From: Nocardioides aromaticivorans
GTDB lineage: Bacteria; Actinomycetota; Actinomycetes; Propionibacteriales; Nocardioidaceae
NCBI RefSeq assembly: GCF_013408525.1
Contig: NZ_JACBZM010000001.1
Coordinates: 3,534,001-3,598,000 of the forward strand
Direction: 5' to 3'
DNA: 64,000 nt
In this document: positions 1 through 9,140 of the stretch, in pieces
How positions within the stretch are numbered: position 1 is the stretch's first letter
How the letters are laid out: each line of letters starts with the position of its first letter
Made by a program: the position numbers and the translations under genes
The notes under the pieces: model-generated
Databases searched by the model: none
What the model saw: only the letters and a program-made list of their open reading frames with translations
Told to the model about the DNA's origin: nothing

Positions 1-70
1 TCGGCGCGACGGCGACCAGGCCGGTGGTGAGCAGTGCCGCGGAGAGGGCGGCGATCCTGCGGATGCGCAT
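1..70 (-). CDS. Secreted protein, N-terminus only (runs off the window)
   Basis: Only the first 23 codons are in the window. They read as a classical signal peptide start: basic MRIRR followed by an Ala/Leu-rich core. A good ribosome binding site (GGAAGG) lies a few bases before the ATG at 70. The gene follows the Ig-like secreted protein on the same strand by about 34 bases, so the two are probably co-transcribed. The mature protein cannot be identified. Confidence 0.6.
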   Translation of the reverse strand, partial: MRIRRIAALSAALLTTGLVAVAP

Positions 71-103
71 GGCTTTCCTTCCTATGGGGGATTCGGTGGC
101 GAG

Positions 104-1888
104 TCAGCGGGTCGGGGCGGCGATGCCCTCGAGCCGGACGGTGCGTCCCGAGGTCGCGACGACGACGCGGACCTTGCCGGTCCAGGCGGCGCTGAAGGTC
201 GTGACCGGGACCACCCGCTTGCTGACGGTCCGGCTGGTCCGCAACGAGATCGTCTTCAGCAGGCGGCTGCCGGCGTAGACCCGGACGGTGCCGTGGGTGG
301 TGCCGCCGCCGACGACGAGGGCGAGCCTGCGCGCTCCCCGGACGGAGTACGACGCCGACGCGTTCCTCCTCGTCGTCGTGAGCGCCCGGCCGTCATACGC
401 CGAGGGCAGGGCCGCGAGGCTCCAGCCGGTCGAGCGCACGAGGGAGCGGGCGGGCACCGGGACGGTCCACGTGCGCACGGCCGCCGTCGGGTCGGTGTTG
501 CCGGCCGCGTCGGAGGCCTGGGCACGCAGCTCGTGGGTGCCCGGGACGAGTCCGGACAGGGAGAGCGCCCCGGGCCCGCAGGGTCGCGTGGTGCCGTCGA
601 CCGCGCAGGTGAGCTGGACGCCCGGCTCGCTGGCCCCGAGCGTGAACGCGGCCTTCGTCGACGGTGCGATCGAGCCGTGGGCGGGGCCGCCGGTGATCGT
701 GGTGTCCGGCGCGGCCAGGTCGACGCTCCAGCGGCGGACCGCGGGGGAGGCGTCGGTGTTGCCGGCGGCGTCGGTGCCGGCGGCCGTCAGGACGTGGTCG
801 CCCGGCGGCAGGTCGCGCAGCGCGAGCGCGCCGTGCCGGCAGGTGAGCGGAGCGCCGTCCAGGGTGCACGCGATGCTGACGGCCGAGCCCGGCGTGGTGA
901 GGAAGAAGTCGGCGCCGGTGGCGTTGGTGCGCGAGCCCTCGGCGGGGCCGCCGTCGATGGTCGTGTCGGGGGCGGTCGTGTCGATGCTCCACGCCCAGCG
1001 TGCCGGAACCGGGTCGTACCAGGCGCCGTAGCGGGCGCCGACGGTGAACACGTGCGTGCCCTCGCCGAGGTTGTCGAAGCGGACGTTGCCCTCGTTGGTG
1101 CAGGCGACGTCGACGCCGTCGAGCGCGCAGTCGTAGGCATTGCCGGCGAGCGTCGAGAACCAGAACTGGGCGGTGCGGCTGTTCACGAGCTCGCGCGGCT
1201 TGCCGTAGAGGTTCGTGTCGACCGAGCGGAAGTCCACCCGGCGCACCTCGCTGAGGTTGCCGGAGGCGTCCTCCGCGCGGACCTCGATGTTGCGCGAGCC
1301 CTCGGGGAGGACGACGTCGGTGGGCGTCGTGCACGTGGCCCAGGGAGCGCTGTCGATGCGGCACTCGTTGCGGGTCGCGCCCTCGTGGCTCCAGGTGATC
1401 CGGAAGCCGCCCTGGCGGAGCGGCACCTGGGCGACCTGCAGGTTGCTGACGACCGGTGCCTTCGTGTCGCGGAAGACGGCGACCGGGAACTTTCCGCTCG
1501 TCCCGAACGCCGTCGACCCGACGCCGCACTCCTTGACGCCGCTGCGCTCGCGGAGCTGGTCGCAGCCCTGCCACTCCACGAAGTCCCAGTACGGCGGGGA
1601 GTAGGCGACCGAGGGACGCAGCCACACCCACGCCTCGAACGGCTCCTCGTTGCGGACCCGGTCGCAGGTCAGCACGACGCGGTGGTCGAGGTTCTGGCTC
1701 TGGTCGCAGGTCTCGGACCCGCCGTCCTCGAGGGATCCCTCGACGACCCGGACGAAACCGGAGCCTTGGATGCCGATGGTGACGTTGACCTGGCCGGCGT
1801 GCGCCGGCGCGGCGAAGGTGAGGGGGAAGAGGCCGAGGCCGGCGGCGAGGACGCCGCCGGTGATCCGGAGCAGGGCGCGGGGGCTCAT
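104..1888 (-). CDS. Secreted multidomain protein with bacterial Ig-like repeats
   Basis: 594 residues with a Sec signal peptide ending near AAPAHA (residue 31). The body carries repeated Ig/HYR-like modules of about 85 residues. The recurring features are a DTTI.GGP opening, paired cysteines within each module (xxCxxDG...C) and an ending such as A.DAAGNTD. At least two full repeats and degenerate earlier ones are visible, followed by a basic beta-rich C-terminal domain. No catalytic motif or LPxTG sorting signal is seen, so it is probably an extracellular binding or matrix protein. The start at 1888 was chosen because the signal peptide begins there and it overlaps the stop of the upstream acetyltransferase gene by 4 bases (ATGA), implying translational coupling. 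Confidence 0.7.
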   Translation of the reverse strand: MSPRALLRITGGVLAAGLGLFPLTFAAPAHAGQVNVTIGIQGSGFVRVVEGSLEDGGSETCDQSQNLDHRVVLTCDRVRNEEPFEAWVWLRPSVAYSPPYWDFVEWQGCDQLRERSGVKECGVGSTAFGTSGKFPVAVFRDTKAPVVSNLQVAQVPLRQGGFRITWSHEGATRNECRIDSAPWATCTTPTDVVLPEGSRNIEVRAEDASGNLSEVRRVDFRSVDTNLYGKPRELVNSRTAQFWFSTLAGNAYDCALDGVDVACTNEGNVRFDNLGEGTHVFTVGARYGAWYDPVPARWAWSIDTTAPDTTIDGGPAEGSRTNATGADFFLTTPGSAVSIACTLDGAPLTCRHGALALRDLPPGDHVLTAAGTDAAGNTDASPAVRRWSVDLAAPDTTITGGPAHGSIAPSTKAAFTLGASEPGVQLTCAVDGTTRPCGPGALSLSGLVPGTHELRAQASDAAGNTDPTAAVRTWTVPVPARSLVRSTGWSLAALPSAYDGRALTTTRRNASASYSVRGARRLALVVGGGTTHGTVRVYAGSRLLKTISLRTSRTVSKRVVPVTTFSAAWTGKVRVVVATSGRTVRLEGIAAPTR

Positions 1889-2406
1889 GCGCGCTCCTCC
1901 ACGAGGTCGGGCAGCGCCAGCCACGCCGCCCACGAGAGGTCGCGGCCGACATAGCGCGGCTGGGCGAGCGGCCACTCGGCGGCGATCCAGCGCGGCACGA
2001 ATGCGTCGAGCGCGGCCTCGAGGTCGGAGCCGAGCAGCGCGTCGACGACCCACCACGAGATCTCGGCGTCGGCGCCGACCTTGGCCGGCGGGTCGACGTA
2101 CAGGCAGCCGAGCAGGACGCTCTCGTCGGCGTCGAAGAGGCCGTAGAGGAAGGACTCGTGCGCCTCGATCTCGGCGGCGTGGTGGGCGAGGTCGTCGATG
2201 TCGGCCTCGCGGGACAGGTGCACCGGCGGCCACCCCCACGCCTGGCCGTAGATGCTCCACAGCCGGTCGCGCGAGCCGCGCACGGCGGGGAGGTCGAGGT
2301 CGACGTCGTCGGGACCCATCGGCCGGAGGTGGTGGCCGTCGGTCACCGCGACCCGGGTGGGGTGTGCCCAGCCGTCGGGGAGCCAGGGGGTGGGTTCGGT
2401 GGTCAT
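1885..2406 (-). CDS. GNAT-family N-acetyltransferase-like protein
   Basis: 173 residues. The order of secondary structure fits a GNAT fold: an N-terminal HHLRPMGPDDVDLD strand-helix, then a central FLYGLFDADESVLLGCLYVDP beta-hairpin, where FDADES...LGCLYV corresponds to strands 2-4. The acetyl-CoA pyrophosphate loop (Q/RxxGxG/A) is not clear, so this is a divergent member or a non-catalytic relative. The start MTTEP at 2406 is preferred; an in-frame upstream GTG adds seven residues. It overlaps the following secreted protein gene by 4 bases. The substrate is unknown. Confidence 0.55.
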   Translation of the reverse strand: MTTEPTPWLPDGWAHPTRVAVTDGHHLRPMGPDDVDLDLPAVRGSRDRLWSIYGQAWGWPPVHLSREADIDDLAHHAAEIEAHESFLYGLFDADESVLLGCLYVDPPAKVGADAEISWWVVDALLGSDLEAALDAFVPRWIAAEWPLAQPRYVGRDLSWAAWLALPDLVEERA

Positions 2407-2467
2407 GGCACGCAGCCTGTCCACCACCGCTTGCGGTGCCCTTGCCGTCGGCTTGGGGCGTCGCTTG

Positions 2468-5302
2468 TCAGGCGCCTGCGAGCGCTGCCATCTCCTCGAC
2501 CGTCAGCGTCCGGCCCGAGGCCACGTCGTCGTCGTACGACGGCCCGCGGCTCGCCCGCGCGGTGGCGGAGGCCTGCTCGATCAGCGCCTCGTCGGGCCGG
2601 TAGTAGCCGTAGACGTTGCCGCCGGCACCGGCGCGCAGCTCCGCGGCCGCGCCGCGCAGGACCCCGACCCGGGCGAGGTCGCCCGCCCCGTCGAGCGACT
2701 CGACCACGGCGAGCGCCTCGAGCAGGTAGGCGAGGTTGGCGTGGTCGCCCGTCTCCTGGCTGAGGGCGACCCCCTCGGCGATCTGGGCGCGGGCGCGCTC
2801 GAAGTCGCCGCGGACGACGGACACCTGGATCGCGGTGAACAGCGCGATGTAGACGGCCAGCGGGTCGTGGCGGCGACGGCCGGCGGCGAGGGCGTCGTCG
2901 ACGAGCGCAGCGGCCCGGGACGGGTCGCCCCGCAACAGCTCGACGGTGCCGAGCCACACGTGGGAGAGCGTCCAGAGCCACTCGCCGCCCAGGCCCGCCA
3001 CCTCGGTGAGGCCGATGGTCTCGGTGAACACGGCGACGGCCGTGTCGAGGTCGTCCTCGGCGAGCGCGACCAGGCCGATGCCGCCGTAGGCGTAGGGCAG
3101 GCCCTCGGCGTCGCCGGTGCGGCGGGCGAGGTCGGAGGCGATCCGCCAGTGCTCGCGGGCGAAGTCGAGGTCGCCCTGGGCGAAGGCGAGCGCCGCCGCG
3201 ACGGCGCCGGAGCGCACGCGCACCCGGTCGTCGGTCGCGTCGGCCAGCACGGCGGCCATCAGGCGGCGGCCCTCGCGCAGGGTGCCGCGCACCCACCAGA
3301 ACAGCCACAGGTGCCAGCCCAGCCAGCCGCCCTCGTCGGGCTGGCCCGAGGCGAGCGACCACTCGATCGCGGCGACCATGTTGGCGTGCTCGCGCTCGAT
3401 GCCGGTCAGGGTCTCGACCGTGCCCGGCCCGCGCAGTGACGGCTCGTAGTGGGCGGCCAGGCCGGTGAAGTGGCGCAGGTGGGCGTCGCGCGCGAGGCGC
3501 TCGTCGGCGGCGGGGAGGCGGGTGAGGGCGTACTGCGCGACCGGCTCCAGCAGCCGGAAGCGAGGGCCGCTGTCGCCGAGCGGCTCGGCGACGACCAGCG
3601 ACTGCTCGACCAGCGCGTCGACGAGTGCGAGCGCGTCGCCGTCGAGGTCGGCCAGCACCGCTGCGGCGGCGTCGAGGTCGAAGCCGCCGACGAAGACCGC
3701 CAGCCGGGGGAAGGCGGCCTGCTCGGCGGGTGACAGCAGCTCGAAGCTCCAGTCGATGGCCGCCCGCATGGTGCGCTGGCGCGGCGGCAGGTCCCGCGCG
3801 CCCTCCGCCGCCATCACGTGGTCGAGGCGGGCCACGATGTCGGCGGGCCTGAGCAGGCGCACACGTGCCGCTGCGAGCTCGATGGCCAGCGGGATGCCGG
3901 CCAGCCGCTGGCAGAGCTGGACCACGGCCGGGTCGTCCGGCAGCGGCGCCGCGGTGGGGGCGACCGTCGAGGCACGCGTCACGAACAGGTGCGCGGCGGC
4001 CTGCTGGTCGAGCGGGCTCAGCGGGTAGAGGACCTCGCCGCGCACGCGCAGCGGGATCCGGCTGGTGACGAGGATCCGCAGTCCCGGACAGGCAGCGGCC
4101 AGGGTGGCGACCTCCGGCCACGCGTCGACGAGGTGCTCGGCGTTGTCGAGCAGCAGCAGCTGCTCGCGGTCGCGCAGCAGCTCGAGGAGGGCAGCGAACG
4201 GGTCACCGCCCTCCGCGACCCCGACCGCGTGGGCGATGGCCGGGATCACGGCCGTCGGGTCGCGCAGCGGAGCCAGCGGCACCAGCGTGACCCCGTCGCC
4301 GAAGTGGTCCTCGGCCGCCCGCGCGACCGCGAGGGCGACCCGCGTCTTGCCGCAGCCGCCGACCCCGGTGACCGTGACCAGGCGCGAGGTGGGGGAGCGG
4401 AGCAGCTCGAGCAGGTAGTCGATGTCGCGGTCGCGCCCCACGAGGTCGCCGAGCAGGTCGGTCGACGGGATCCGGCTGGGCCGGTGCTCGGAGGGTCGCG
4501 GGTCGGGTCGCGCGTCCGGACAGGGGGCCGGCGGGTGGGCCGGGCGCAGCGCCGGGTCCTGCTCGAGGATCTGCTGGTGCAGCCGCTGCACCGCCGGGCC
4601 GGGGTCGACCCCGAGCTCCTCGACGAGGCGGGTGCGGAGGTCGGCGTACTCCTGGAGCGCGTCGGCCTGTCGGCCGGCGAGGTAGAGGGCGCGCATCAGC
4701 TGGCCGCGCACCGACTCGCGCAGCGGGTGCTGGACGGAGAGGTCCTGCAGCCGGGTGACGGCGGCGGCCGCGTCGCCGGCCCGCAGGTCCAGCTCGGCGG
4801 CGAGCTCCTCACCGGTGAGCCGGATCCCCTCCAGCCGCAGCGCCTCGGCGCGCGCGAACATCTGGGGTACGTCGGCCAGCGGCTCTCCTCGCCACCAGTC
4901 GAGCGCGGCGCCGAGGTGCTGCTGGGCCCCTCCGACGTCGCCGGACGCCAGCGCCGTACGGGCCTCCTCGACGCCGGACGCCAGGTGGTGGGCGTCCATC
5001 GCGTCGGGCGCGAGCTCCAGCCGGTAGCCGGGAGGTGCGGTGACGATCTCGGCCGGGACGCCGGCGTCGCGCAACCGCGCGCGCAGGCGGGAGATCACGG
5101 CCTGGAGGTTGGCGAGCGTCCCGCCGCGGCCGTTCTCGCCCCACACCCGGTCGAGCAGCATGTCCGTGGAGACGACGCGTCCGGCGTCGACCGCGAGCGC
5201 GGCCAGGGTCTCGCGGTGCCGCGGTGAGCCGATGTCGACGGCCGCGCCGGAGGCGTCGATGACCTCGAGGGGGCCGAGCAGCCGGAGCGGGACGTCGCTC
5301 AC
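2468..5302 (-). CDS. AfsR/SARP-type transcriptional regulator with NB-ARC ATPase
   Basis: 944 residues. The N-terminal 95 residues are an OmpR-type winged helix (LRLLGPLEV..., RVWGE, LQAVISRLRARL), followed by a bacterial transcriptional activator domain (about 97-245; VEELGVDPGPAVQRLHQQIL is diagnostic). A proline-rich linker leads to a STAND-type ATPase with P-loop GVGGCGKT (residues 313-320) and Walker B LLLLDNAEH, and then a TPR-like helical C-terminus. These proteins are DNA-binding activators, often of secondary metabolism. No biosynthetic cluster is in view, so the target is unknown. The GTG start at 5302 has a strong GGAGG site 8 bases upstream. Confidence 0.85.
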   Translation of the reverse strand: MSDVPLRLLGPLEVIDASGAAVDIGSPRHRETLAALAVDAGRVVSTDMLLDRVWGENGRGGTLANLQAVISRLRARLRDAGVPAEIVTAPPGYRLELAPDAMDAHHLASGVEEARTALASGDVGGAQQHLGAALDWWRGEPLADVPQMFARAEALRLEGIRLTGEELAAELDLRAGDAAAAVTRLQDLSVQHPLRESVRGQLMRALYLAGRQADALQEYADLRTRLVEELGVDPGPAVQRLHQQILEQDPALRPAHPPAPCPDARPDPRPSEHRPSRIPSTDLLGDLVGRDRDIDYLLELLRSPTSRLVTVTGVGGCGKTRVALAVARAAEDHFGDGVTLVPLAPLRDPTAVIPAIAHAVGVAEGGDPFAALLELLRDREQLLLLDNAEHLVDAWPEVATLAAACPGLRILVTSRIPLRVRGEVLYPLSPLDQQAAAHLFVTRASTVAPTAAPLPDDPAVVQLCQRLAGIPLAIELAAARVRLLRPADIVARLDHVMAAEGARDLPPRQRTMRAAIDWSFELLSPAEQAAFPRLAVFVGGFDLDAAAAVLADLDGDALALVDALVEQSLVVAEPLGDSGPRFRLLEPVAQYALTRLPAADERLARDAHLRHFTGLAAHYEPSLRGPGTVETLTGIEREHANMVAAIEWSLASGQPDEGGWLGWHLWLFWWVRGTLREGRRLMAAVLADATDDRVRVRSGAVAAALAFAQGDLDFAREHWRIASDLARRTGDAEGLPYAYGGIGLVALAEDDLDTAVAVFTETIGLTEVAGLGGEWLWTLSHVWLGTVELLRGDPSRAAALVDDALAAGRRRHDPLAVYIALFTAIQVSVVRGDFERARAQIAEGVALSQETGDHANLAYLLEALAVVESLDGAGDLARVGVLRGAAAELRAGAGGNVYGYYRPDEALIEQASATARASRGPSYDDDVASGRTLTVEEMAALAGA

Positions 5303-5368
5303 CTGCTCACCCTCCTGCCGCCGGACACCGGGAAAGGTTAAGGGCGGACCGGTGGCGGCGCAGGGCGT

Positions 5369-6184
5369 TTACCGAAGCAGGGCCTTGATCGCGGTCCAGG
5401 CCGCGCTCCCGAGCCGCCGGTCGGCCTCCTCCATGCCGCCACGCTGCATCCGCATCCCCGCGGTGACGACCGGCTCGCCCGGCAGGATCGCCCGGTGGCC
5501 GGCCGCCGGGTCGGAGACGAGGGAGGTCGGGAGGCCGTGGGACGCGCGCCGCGCGACGATGCGGCGCGCGTGCTCCTCGGCCGGCCAGACGCGGTCGTCA
5601 CCACCGGCGACCAGCAGCAGCTCGGTGATCCGCTCGACCGGGATGGTGGCGCCGGGCACCCGGTCGGCGAAGCGCGCGCGGGAACGACGGTAGAGGCCGT
5701 CGTACGACGGAGGGTCGGTGTCGGCCCGCCAGGTGTCGTCGAACGGGACGAACGGCAGCGGCTCGCCGTCGCGGGTCCAGTGCGACGTCACCCGGCCCTC
5801 ACCGGTCACCCCCGCCCAGACCAGGTCGCTCGGGGCGAAGGCCACCACGGCGTCGACGTCGTCGGAGGAGCAGCCCGTCAGCAGCGCCGCCTCGGCCCCG
5901 AAGGAGGTGCCGAGCACGAGCACCCGGTCGCAGTCGCGGCGCAGGTCGGCGACCCGGGCGAGGAAGGTCTCCAGCGGGACCTCCCACGGCCCGTCGTGCT
6001 GGCCCGGGCCGCCGAACCAGCGCACCGACTCCGCGAGCACGCCCTCGTCGGCGAGCAGCCGGGCCCGCGGCGCGTCGATCCGCCCGCTCGAACCGCCGAG
6101 CACGAGCGCACCGGTGCCGGTCGGGGTGGCCGGCACGCAGCGCACGCCTTCGATCCCGGTGGTCGGCTCCTCCCGCACGCTCAT
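5369..6184 (-). CDS. Alpha/beta hydrolase, BAAT C-terminal (acyl-CoA thioester hydrolase) type
   Basis: 271 residues with an alpha/beta-hydrolase fold. The glycine-rich strand ALVLGGSSGRID, nucleophile elbow GTSFGAEAAL (Ser within G-x-S-x-G), an acidic GGDDRVWPA loop and a late AGHRAIL histidine supply Ser-Asp-His. The arrangement matches the BAAT_C family of acyl-CoA thioesterase/acyltransferase-like proteins, a cytosolic enzyme whose substrate cannot be read from sequence. The ATG at 6184 overlaps the stop of the upstream small protein gene (ATGA), indicating coupled translation. Confidence 0.75.
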   Translation of the reverse strand: MSVREEPTTGIEGVRCVPATPTGTGALVLGGSSGRIDAPRARLLADEGVLAESVRWFGGPGQHDGPWEVPLETFLARVADLRRDCDRVLVLGTSFGAEAALLTGCSSDDVDAVVAFAPSDLVWAGVTGEGRVTSHWTRDGEPLPFVPFDDTWRADTDPPSYDGLYRRSRARFADRVPGATIPVERITELLLVAGGDDRVWPAEEHARRIVARRASHGLPTSLVSDPAAGHRAILPGEPVVTAGMRMQRGGMEEADRRLGSAAWTAIKALLR

Positions 6185-6348
6185 CCGGCTTCGGGGACCT
6201 CGTCACGCTGCAGGACGACGCGGTCCATCTCCTGCCCGCCGTCGCAGGTGCACAGCGCGACGGTGACGTGGTCGCCGGACTCGGCGACCACGTCCCAGTG
6301 CCCGCCGGACACGATCCAGCGGTCGAGGGCGGCGCGGGCGGGGCTCAC
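6181..6348 (-). CDS. Conserved small actinobacterial protein with a CTCDGGQEMDR motif
   Basis: A 55-residue acidic protein: an ALDRW helix, then an SGGHWDVVAESGDHVTVAL beta-hairpin, then CTCDGG followed by EMDR. I recognise this W-x-V...V-x-L-C-x-C-D-G-G-E/Q pattern from small hypothetical proteins of actinobacteria; no function is assigned to them. The reading frame ends in a 4-base overlap with the hydrolase start, which supports it as a real gene. The GTG start at 6348 is uncertain because GGAGG lies only 1-2 bases upstream of it. Confidence 0.55.
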   Translation of the reverse strand: MSPARAALDRWIVSGGHWDVVAESGDHVTVALCTCDGGQEMDRVVLQRDEVPEAG

Positions 6349-6369
6349 GCCTCCATCATGCAGTGCCGC

Positions 6370-6624
6370 TCAGACGCCCTCGACCACCGGGAAGATGTGA
6401 TCGGCCTCCAGACCGTGCGCCTCCCGGTGCACCCGCGCGGCGGTCTCCGCGTCGGGGGCGTCGACCAGGCAGAAGATCTTGCCGTTGGTCTCGTCGACCC
6501 AGTAGCTGCGGTAGTGGACGCCGTACTGCTCCTGGACCTTGAGGTCCTCGGCGTGGGCGCCGGCGACATCGGCCGCGGTGGCGCCTTCGGGCATCGTCTC
6601 GTGGACATCCATGAAGAGGGGCAT
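6370..6624 (-). CDS. DUF4242 (SCO4226-like) protein
   Basis: 84 residues beginning MPLFMDVHET, with the hallmarks of the DUF4242 ferredoxin-like fold: MDVHE near the start, a central GVHYRSYWVDE strand and KIFCLVDAPD, and a terminal HREAHGLEADHIFPV. A Streptomyces member (SCO4226) is known as a nickel-binding homodimer; metal binding here is inferred from family. An AGGAG site precedes the ATG. It is divergent from the AraC-type regulator, with 46 bases between the two starts, so the regulator may control it. Confidence 0.8.
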   Translation of the reverse strand: MPLFMDVHETMPEGATAADVAGAHAEDLKVQEQYGVHYRSYWVDETNGKIFCLVDAPDAETAARVHREAHGLEADHIFPVVEGV

Positions 6625-6670
6625 CGTCGTTCTCCTGTCGGGTGGTGATTCCTCTGCCACACTCAGGTTC

Positions 6671-7684
6671 GTGGCAGGGTCCCCCGGGGGGAATGACCGT
6701 GCGGCCGCCGTGGATGATCGCGACCCCAGCGCGGCGCTCGACGACGCGCTGGCCCACCTGCACATCCAGGGTGCGATCTTCCTGCGAGCCGAGTACACCG
6801 AGGGTTGGGCGTTCCAGTCCGCGCCGACCCAGGACCTCGCGCGCCTGCTCGCGCCGCACGCGCGGCGGATCGTGCCCTTCCACCTCGTGGCTGCGGGCCG
6901 CTGCTGGATCGAGGTCGACGGTGTCCGGCACTGGGCCGACGCGGGTGACCTGATCGTCCTCCCGTACGGCGACAGCCACCGGATGGGCGGGACACAGGAC
7001 GCCGAGGTGGTGGACGCGATGACGCTGGTGACCCCGCCGCCGTGGGCCTCGATGCCCGTCATCGAGCACGGCAGCGGGGGAGCGCTGACGCACGTCGTGT
7101 GCGGCTACCTGACGTCCGAGGCGCCGCTGTTCGACCCCGACCTGCGAGCCTTCCCGCCCGTGCTCGTCGTGACGCCGAGCGGGCCCGCGGCGCAGTGGGT
7201 GCGGGCGAGCATCGACTACGCCCTCGCGCGGACAGCCCTGGTCGCCCCCGACCTCGCCGCCACCCCGGCCGAGCTGGTGGAGCTGCTGTTCACCGAGGTG
7301 CTGCGCATCCACCTGGCGCAGGCGCCCGCCGACGAGCTCGGGTTCATCCGGGCGCTGCGCGATCCCGTGCTGGCGCCGGCGCTGGCGCAGATCCACCGCG
7401 ACCCGGCCCGCAAGTGGACGGTGGCGGAGCTCGCGTCCGTCGCCGGGGTGTCGCCGTCCCTGCTCGACGAGCGCTTCCGGGCCGTGCTGGGGCTCCCGCC
7501 GATCCGCTACCTCACCGGCTGGCGGATGCACCGGGCCCAGGACCTGCTGGCCTCCTCCGACCTCGGCGTGGCCGCGATCGCCCACCGGGTCGGCTACGAC
7601 TCCGAGGAGGCGTTCAGCCGTGCGTTCAAGCGGAAGCACGGGGTCGCGCCCGGCGCGTGGCGGCGTACCGGGGGACGGGGCTGA
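6671..7684 (+). CDS. AraC-family transcriptional regulator with cupin sensor domain
   Basis: About 337 residues from GTG 6671. The N-terminal half is a cupin_6-type sensor (VPFHLVAAGRCWIEVDG, DLIVLPYGDSHRM). The C-terminal 100 residues are a double AraC helix-turn-helix (WTVAELASVAGVSPSLLDERFR ... GVAAIAHRVGYDSEEAFSRAFKRKHG) ending with the usual PGAWRR. The start is not certain: no clear ribosome site precedes GTG 6671, and the frame stays open upstream to 6539, but that would overlap the DUF4242 gene. It probably regulates the divergent DUF4242 gene or itself. Confidence 0.8.
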   Translation: MAGSPGGNDRAAAVDDRDPSAALDDALAHLHIQGAIFLRAEYTEGWAFQSAPTQDLARLLAPHARRIVPFHLVAAGRCWIEVDGVRHWADAGDLIVLPYGDSHRMGGTQDAEVVDAMTLVTPPPWASMPVIEHGSGGALTHVVCGYLTSEAPLFDPDLRAFPPVLVVTPSGPAAQWVRASIDYALARTALVAPDLAATPAELVELLFTEVLRIHLAQAPADELGFIRALRDPVLAPALAQIHRDPARKWTVAELASVAGVSPSLLDERFRAVLGLPPIRYLTGWRMHRAQDLLASSDLGVAAIAHRVGYDSEEAFSRAFKRKHGVAPGAWRRTGGRG

Positions 7685-7691
7685 CGACCCG

Positions 7692-8480
7692 TCAGGGCAC
7701 CTCGATCGTGACGTTGGCGCGCTGGTTGCCCGGCGTGGCCGCCATGGTGGCCCAGAAGTCGGTGCTGCGCATCCACGCCGGGATGCCGAAGGGCAGGTCC
7801 CGGCTGGGGATCTCCGGGAGCTCGTCGGGGGTGAAGTCGGCGCCGTAGGGGACGAGCGGCGTGGCCACGTCCGGGTCCTGGATGCCGGCGTGGAGGCTCT
7901 GCAGCGCGATGTTCCAGTTGTCGAGCAGGTCCTTGCGGCTGATCGGGCCGCCCGGCTTGTCGGCCGTCGGGTGCAGCGCCTTGTGGAAGGTGATCGTGGG
8001 CAGCACGGCCTGTCCGGCGGGCGTGGCCGTGAAGGCCGTCCACGCGTCGAAGGCCGGGGTGCCGAAGGTGACGACCGCCTCGATCCTCCCGGGCGCGAAG
8101 GCGGCCTCGAACCACTGGTTGCGGTAGGCCTCGATCTCGGGGTCGTGCAGGTGGGGCAGCGCCTGCGACTGGTTGGAGATGCCGTAGAGGAAGGCGTTGA
8201 TCATCAGGTAGCGCCTCGTGTAGCCGAGCTTCTCGACGAAGCCCTGGACGCGCCGGCCGGCCTGGCCCGAGAGGATCCGCCGGGTGACGGCCTCGGTCTG
8301 GGCGGGGTCCTGGCCGACGACGAGGAGCCGGGCGGTGCCGTTGGCGCGGCCGCGGTAGAAGATCGGTCCCCACAGGGAGCGAAAGCCGTCGCTGCCCTTG
8401 AAGACGGTGTCGTCCGGGTAGGTGCGGCACAGGGTCTTGAACGCGCCGGTCGGACCGGAGTCGAAGGGATCGCTGATCAT
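7692..8480 (-). CDS. Uracil-DNA glycosylase-family protein
   Basis: 262 residues with the UDG superfamily layout. LLVVGQDPAQTEAVTRRI is the motif-1 loop, normally GxDPG/GQDPY, which supplies the water-activating residue. It is followed by LMINAFLYGI (motif-2 region, Asn binding uracil), VTFGTPAFDAW and TFHKALHPTA, where the late His-Pro is the leucine-loop motif. It is longer than classical UDG (about 220 residues) and closer to uncharacterised UDG-like proteins of actinobacteria. Convergent with the AraC gene, only 7 bases apart, and no hairpin is visible between them. Confidence 0.7.
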   Translation of the reverse strand: MISDPFDSGPTGAFKTLCRTYPDDTVFKGSDGFRSLWGPIFYRGRANGTARLLVVGQDPAQTEAVTRRILSGQAGRRVQGFVEKLGYTRRYLMINAFLYGISNQSQALPHLHDPEIEAYRNQWFEAAFAPGRIEAVVTFGTPAFDAWTAFTATPAGQAVLPTITFHKALHPTADKPGGPISRKDLLDNWNIALQSLHAGIQDPDVATPLVPYGADFTPDELPEIPSRDLPFGIPAWMRSTDFWATMAATPGNQRANVTIEVP

Positions 8481-8557
8481 GGTGGCCCCCGGGGGGTGAG
8501 GTGGTCGAGACCTCCAGTGCAGCGGATCGTGGGGGAGCCCACCATGGCCCGTTCTGG

Positions 8558-8998
8558 TCATGCGGAGGGGCGGCCGGGCTGCTGCCGGCAGACCCGGCAG
8601 CGCCCGACGTGCACCGTCTCCGCGTAGCCGACGTCGAAGCCGGAGCGCTCGATGAGGTCGGGGTGGGCGGACGCCTGGGGACCGGGGAGGTTCATGATCC
8701 GGCCGCAGCCGGTGCAGAACAGGTGGTGGTGGTCGGGCCCGGACGTGGACTCGAAGCGGACCGGGCCCTCGGGGAGCGCGACCCGCCGTACCAACCCGGC
8801 GGCGACCAGCGCGTCGAGGCAGTCGTAGACGGTCTGTGTCGCGACGCGACCGAGGATCTCGCGGCTCCGGTCGGCGACCTCGGTCGCCAGCAGGTGGGCT
8901 CCCTCGCCGCGGGCGCGCTCCAGCACGGCCATCACCGCGAGCCGCTGCGGGGTGACCCGCACCCCGGCGCGCCGCAACCGCGCCTCGGCTCCCGTCAT
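8558..8998 (-). CDS. Fur-family metalloregulator
   Basis: 146 residues from ATG 8998. The winged helix contains RVTPQRLAVM and TQTVYDCLDALVAAGLV, typical of Fur/FurA. The dimerisation domain has the metal site SGPDHHHLFCTGCGRI and a second Cys pair in GRCRVC, giving two CxxC pairs that normally hold structural zinc. In actinobacteria such proteins often repress a catalase-peroxidase, but no catalase gene is adjacent here. In-frame GTG codons at 9034 and 9040 would add up to 14 residues; neither has a convincing ribosome site. Confidence 0.85.
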   Translation of the reverse strand: MTGAEARLRRAGVRVTPQRLAVMAVLERARGEGAHLLATEVADRSREILGRVATQTVYDCLDALVAAGLVRRVALPEGPVRFESTSGPDHHHLFCTGCGRIMNLPGPQASAHPDLIERSGFDVGYAETVHVGRCRVCRQQPGRPSA

Positions 8999-9140
8999 GG
9001 CGGGCCGGTACCCCGCTGATCTGGACTGAGTCACGAACACGCCGCGCCACGGCCGGGGAATCCGATCGGCGTGTCCGCTGGCCGTCTCCCGTGCGGGGGC
9101 AGGGGTACTTCGGCAGGCCTACGCACGGAAGGGACGAGCG

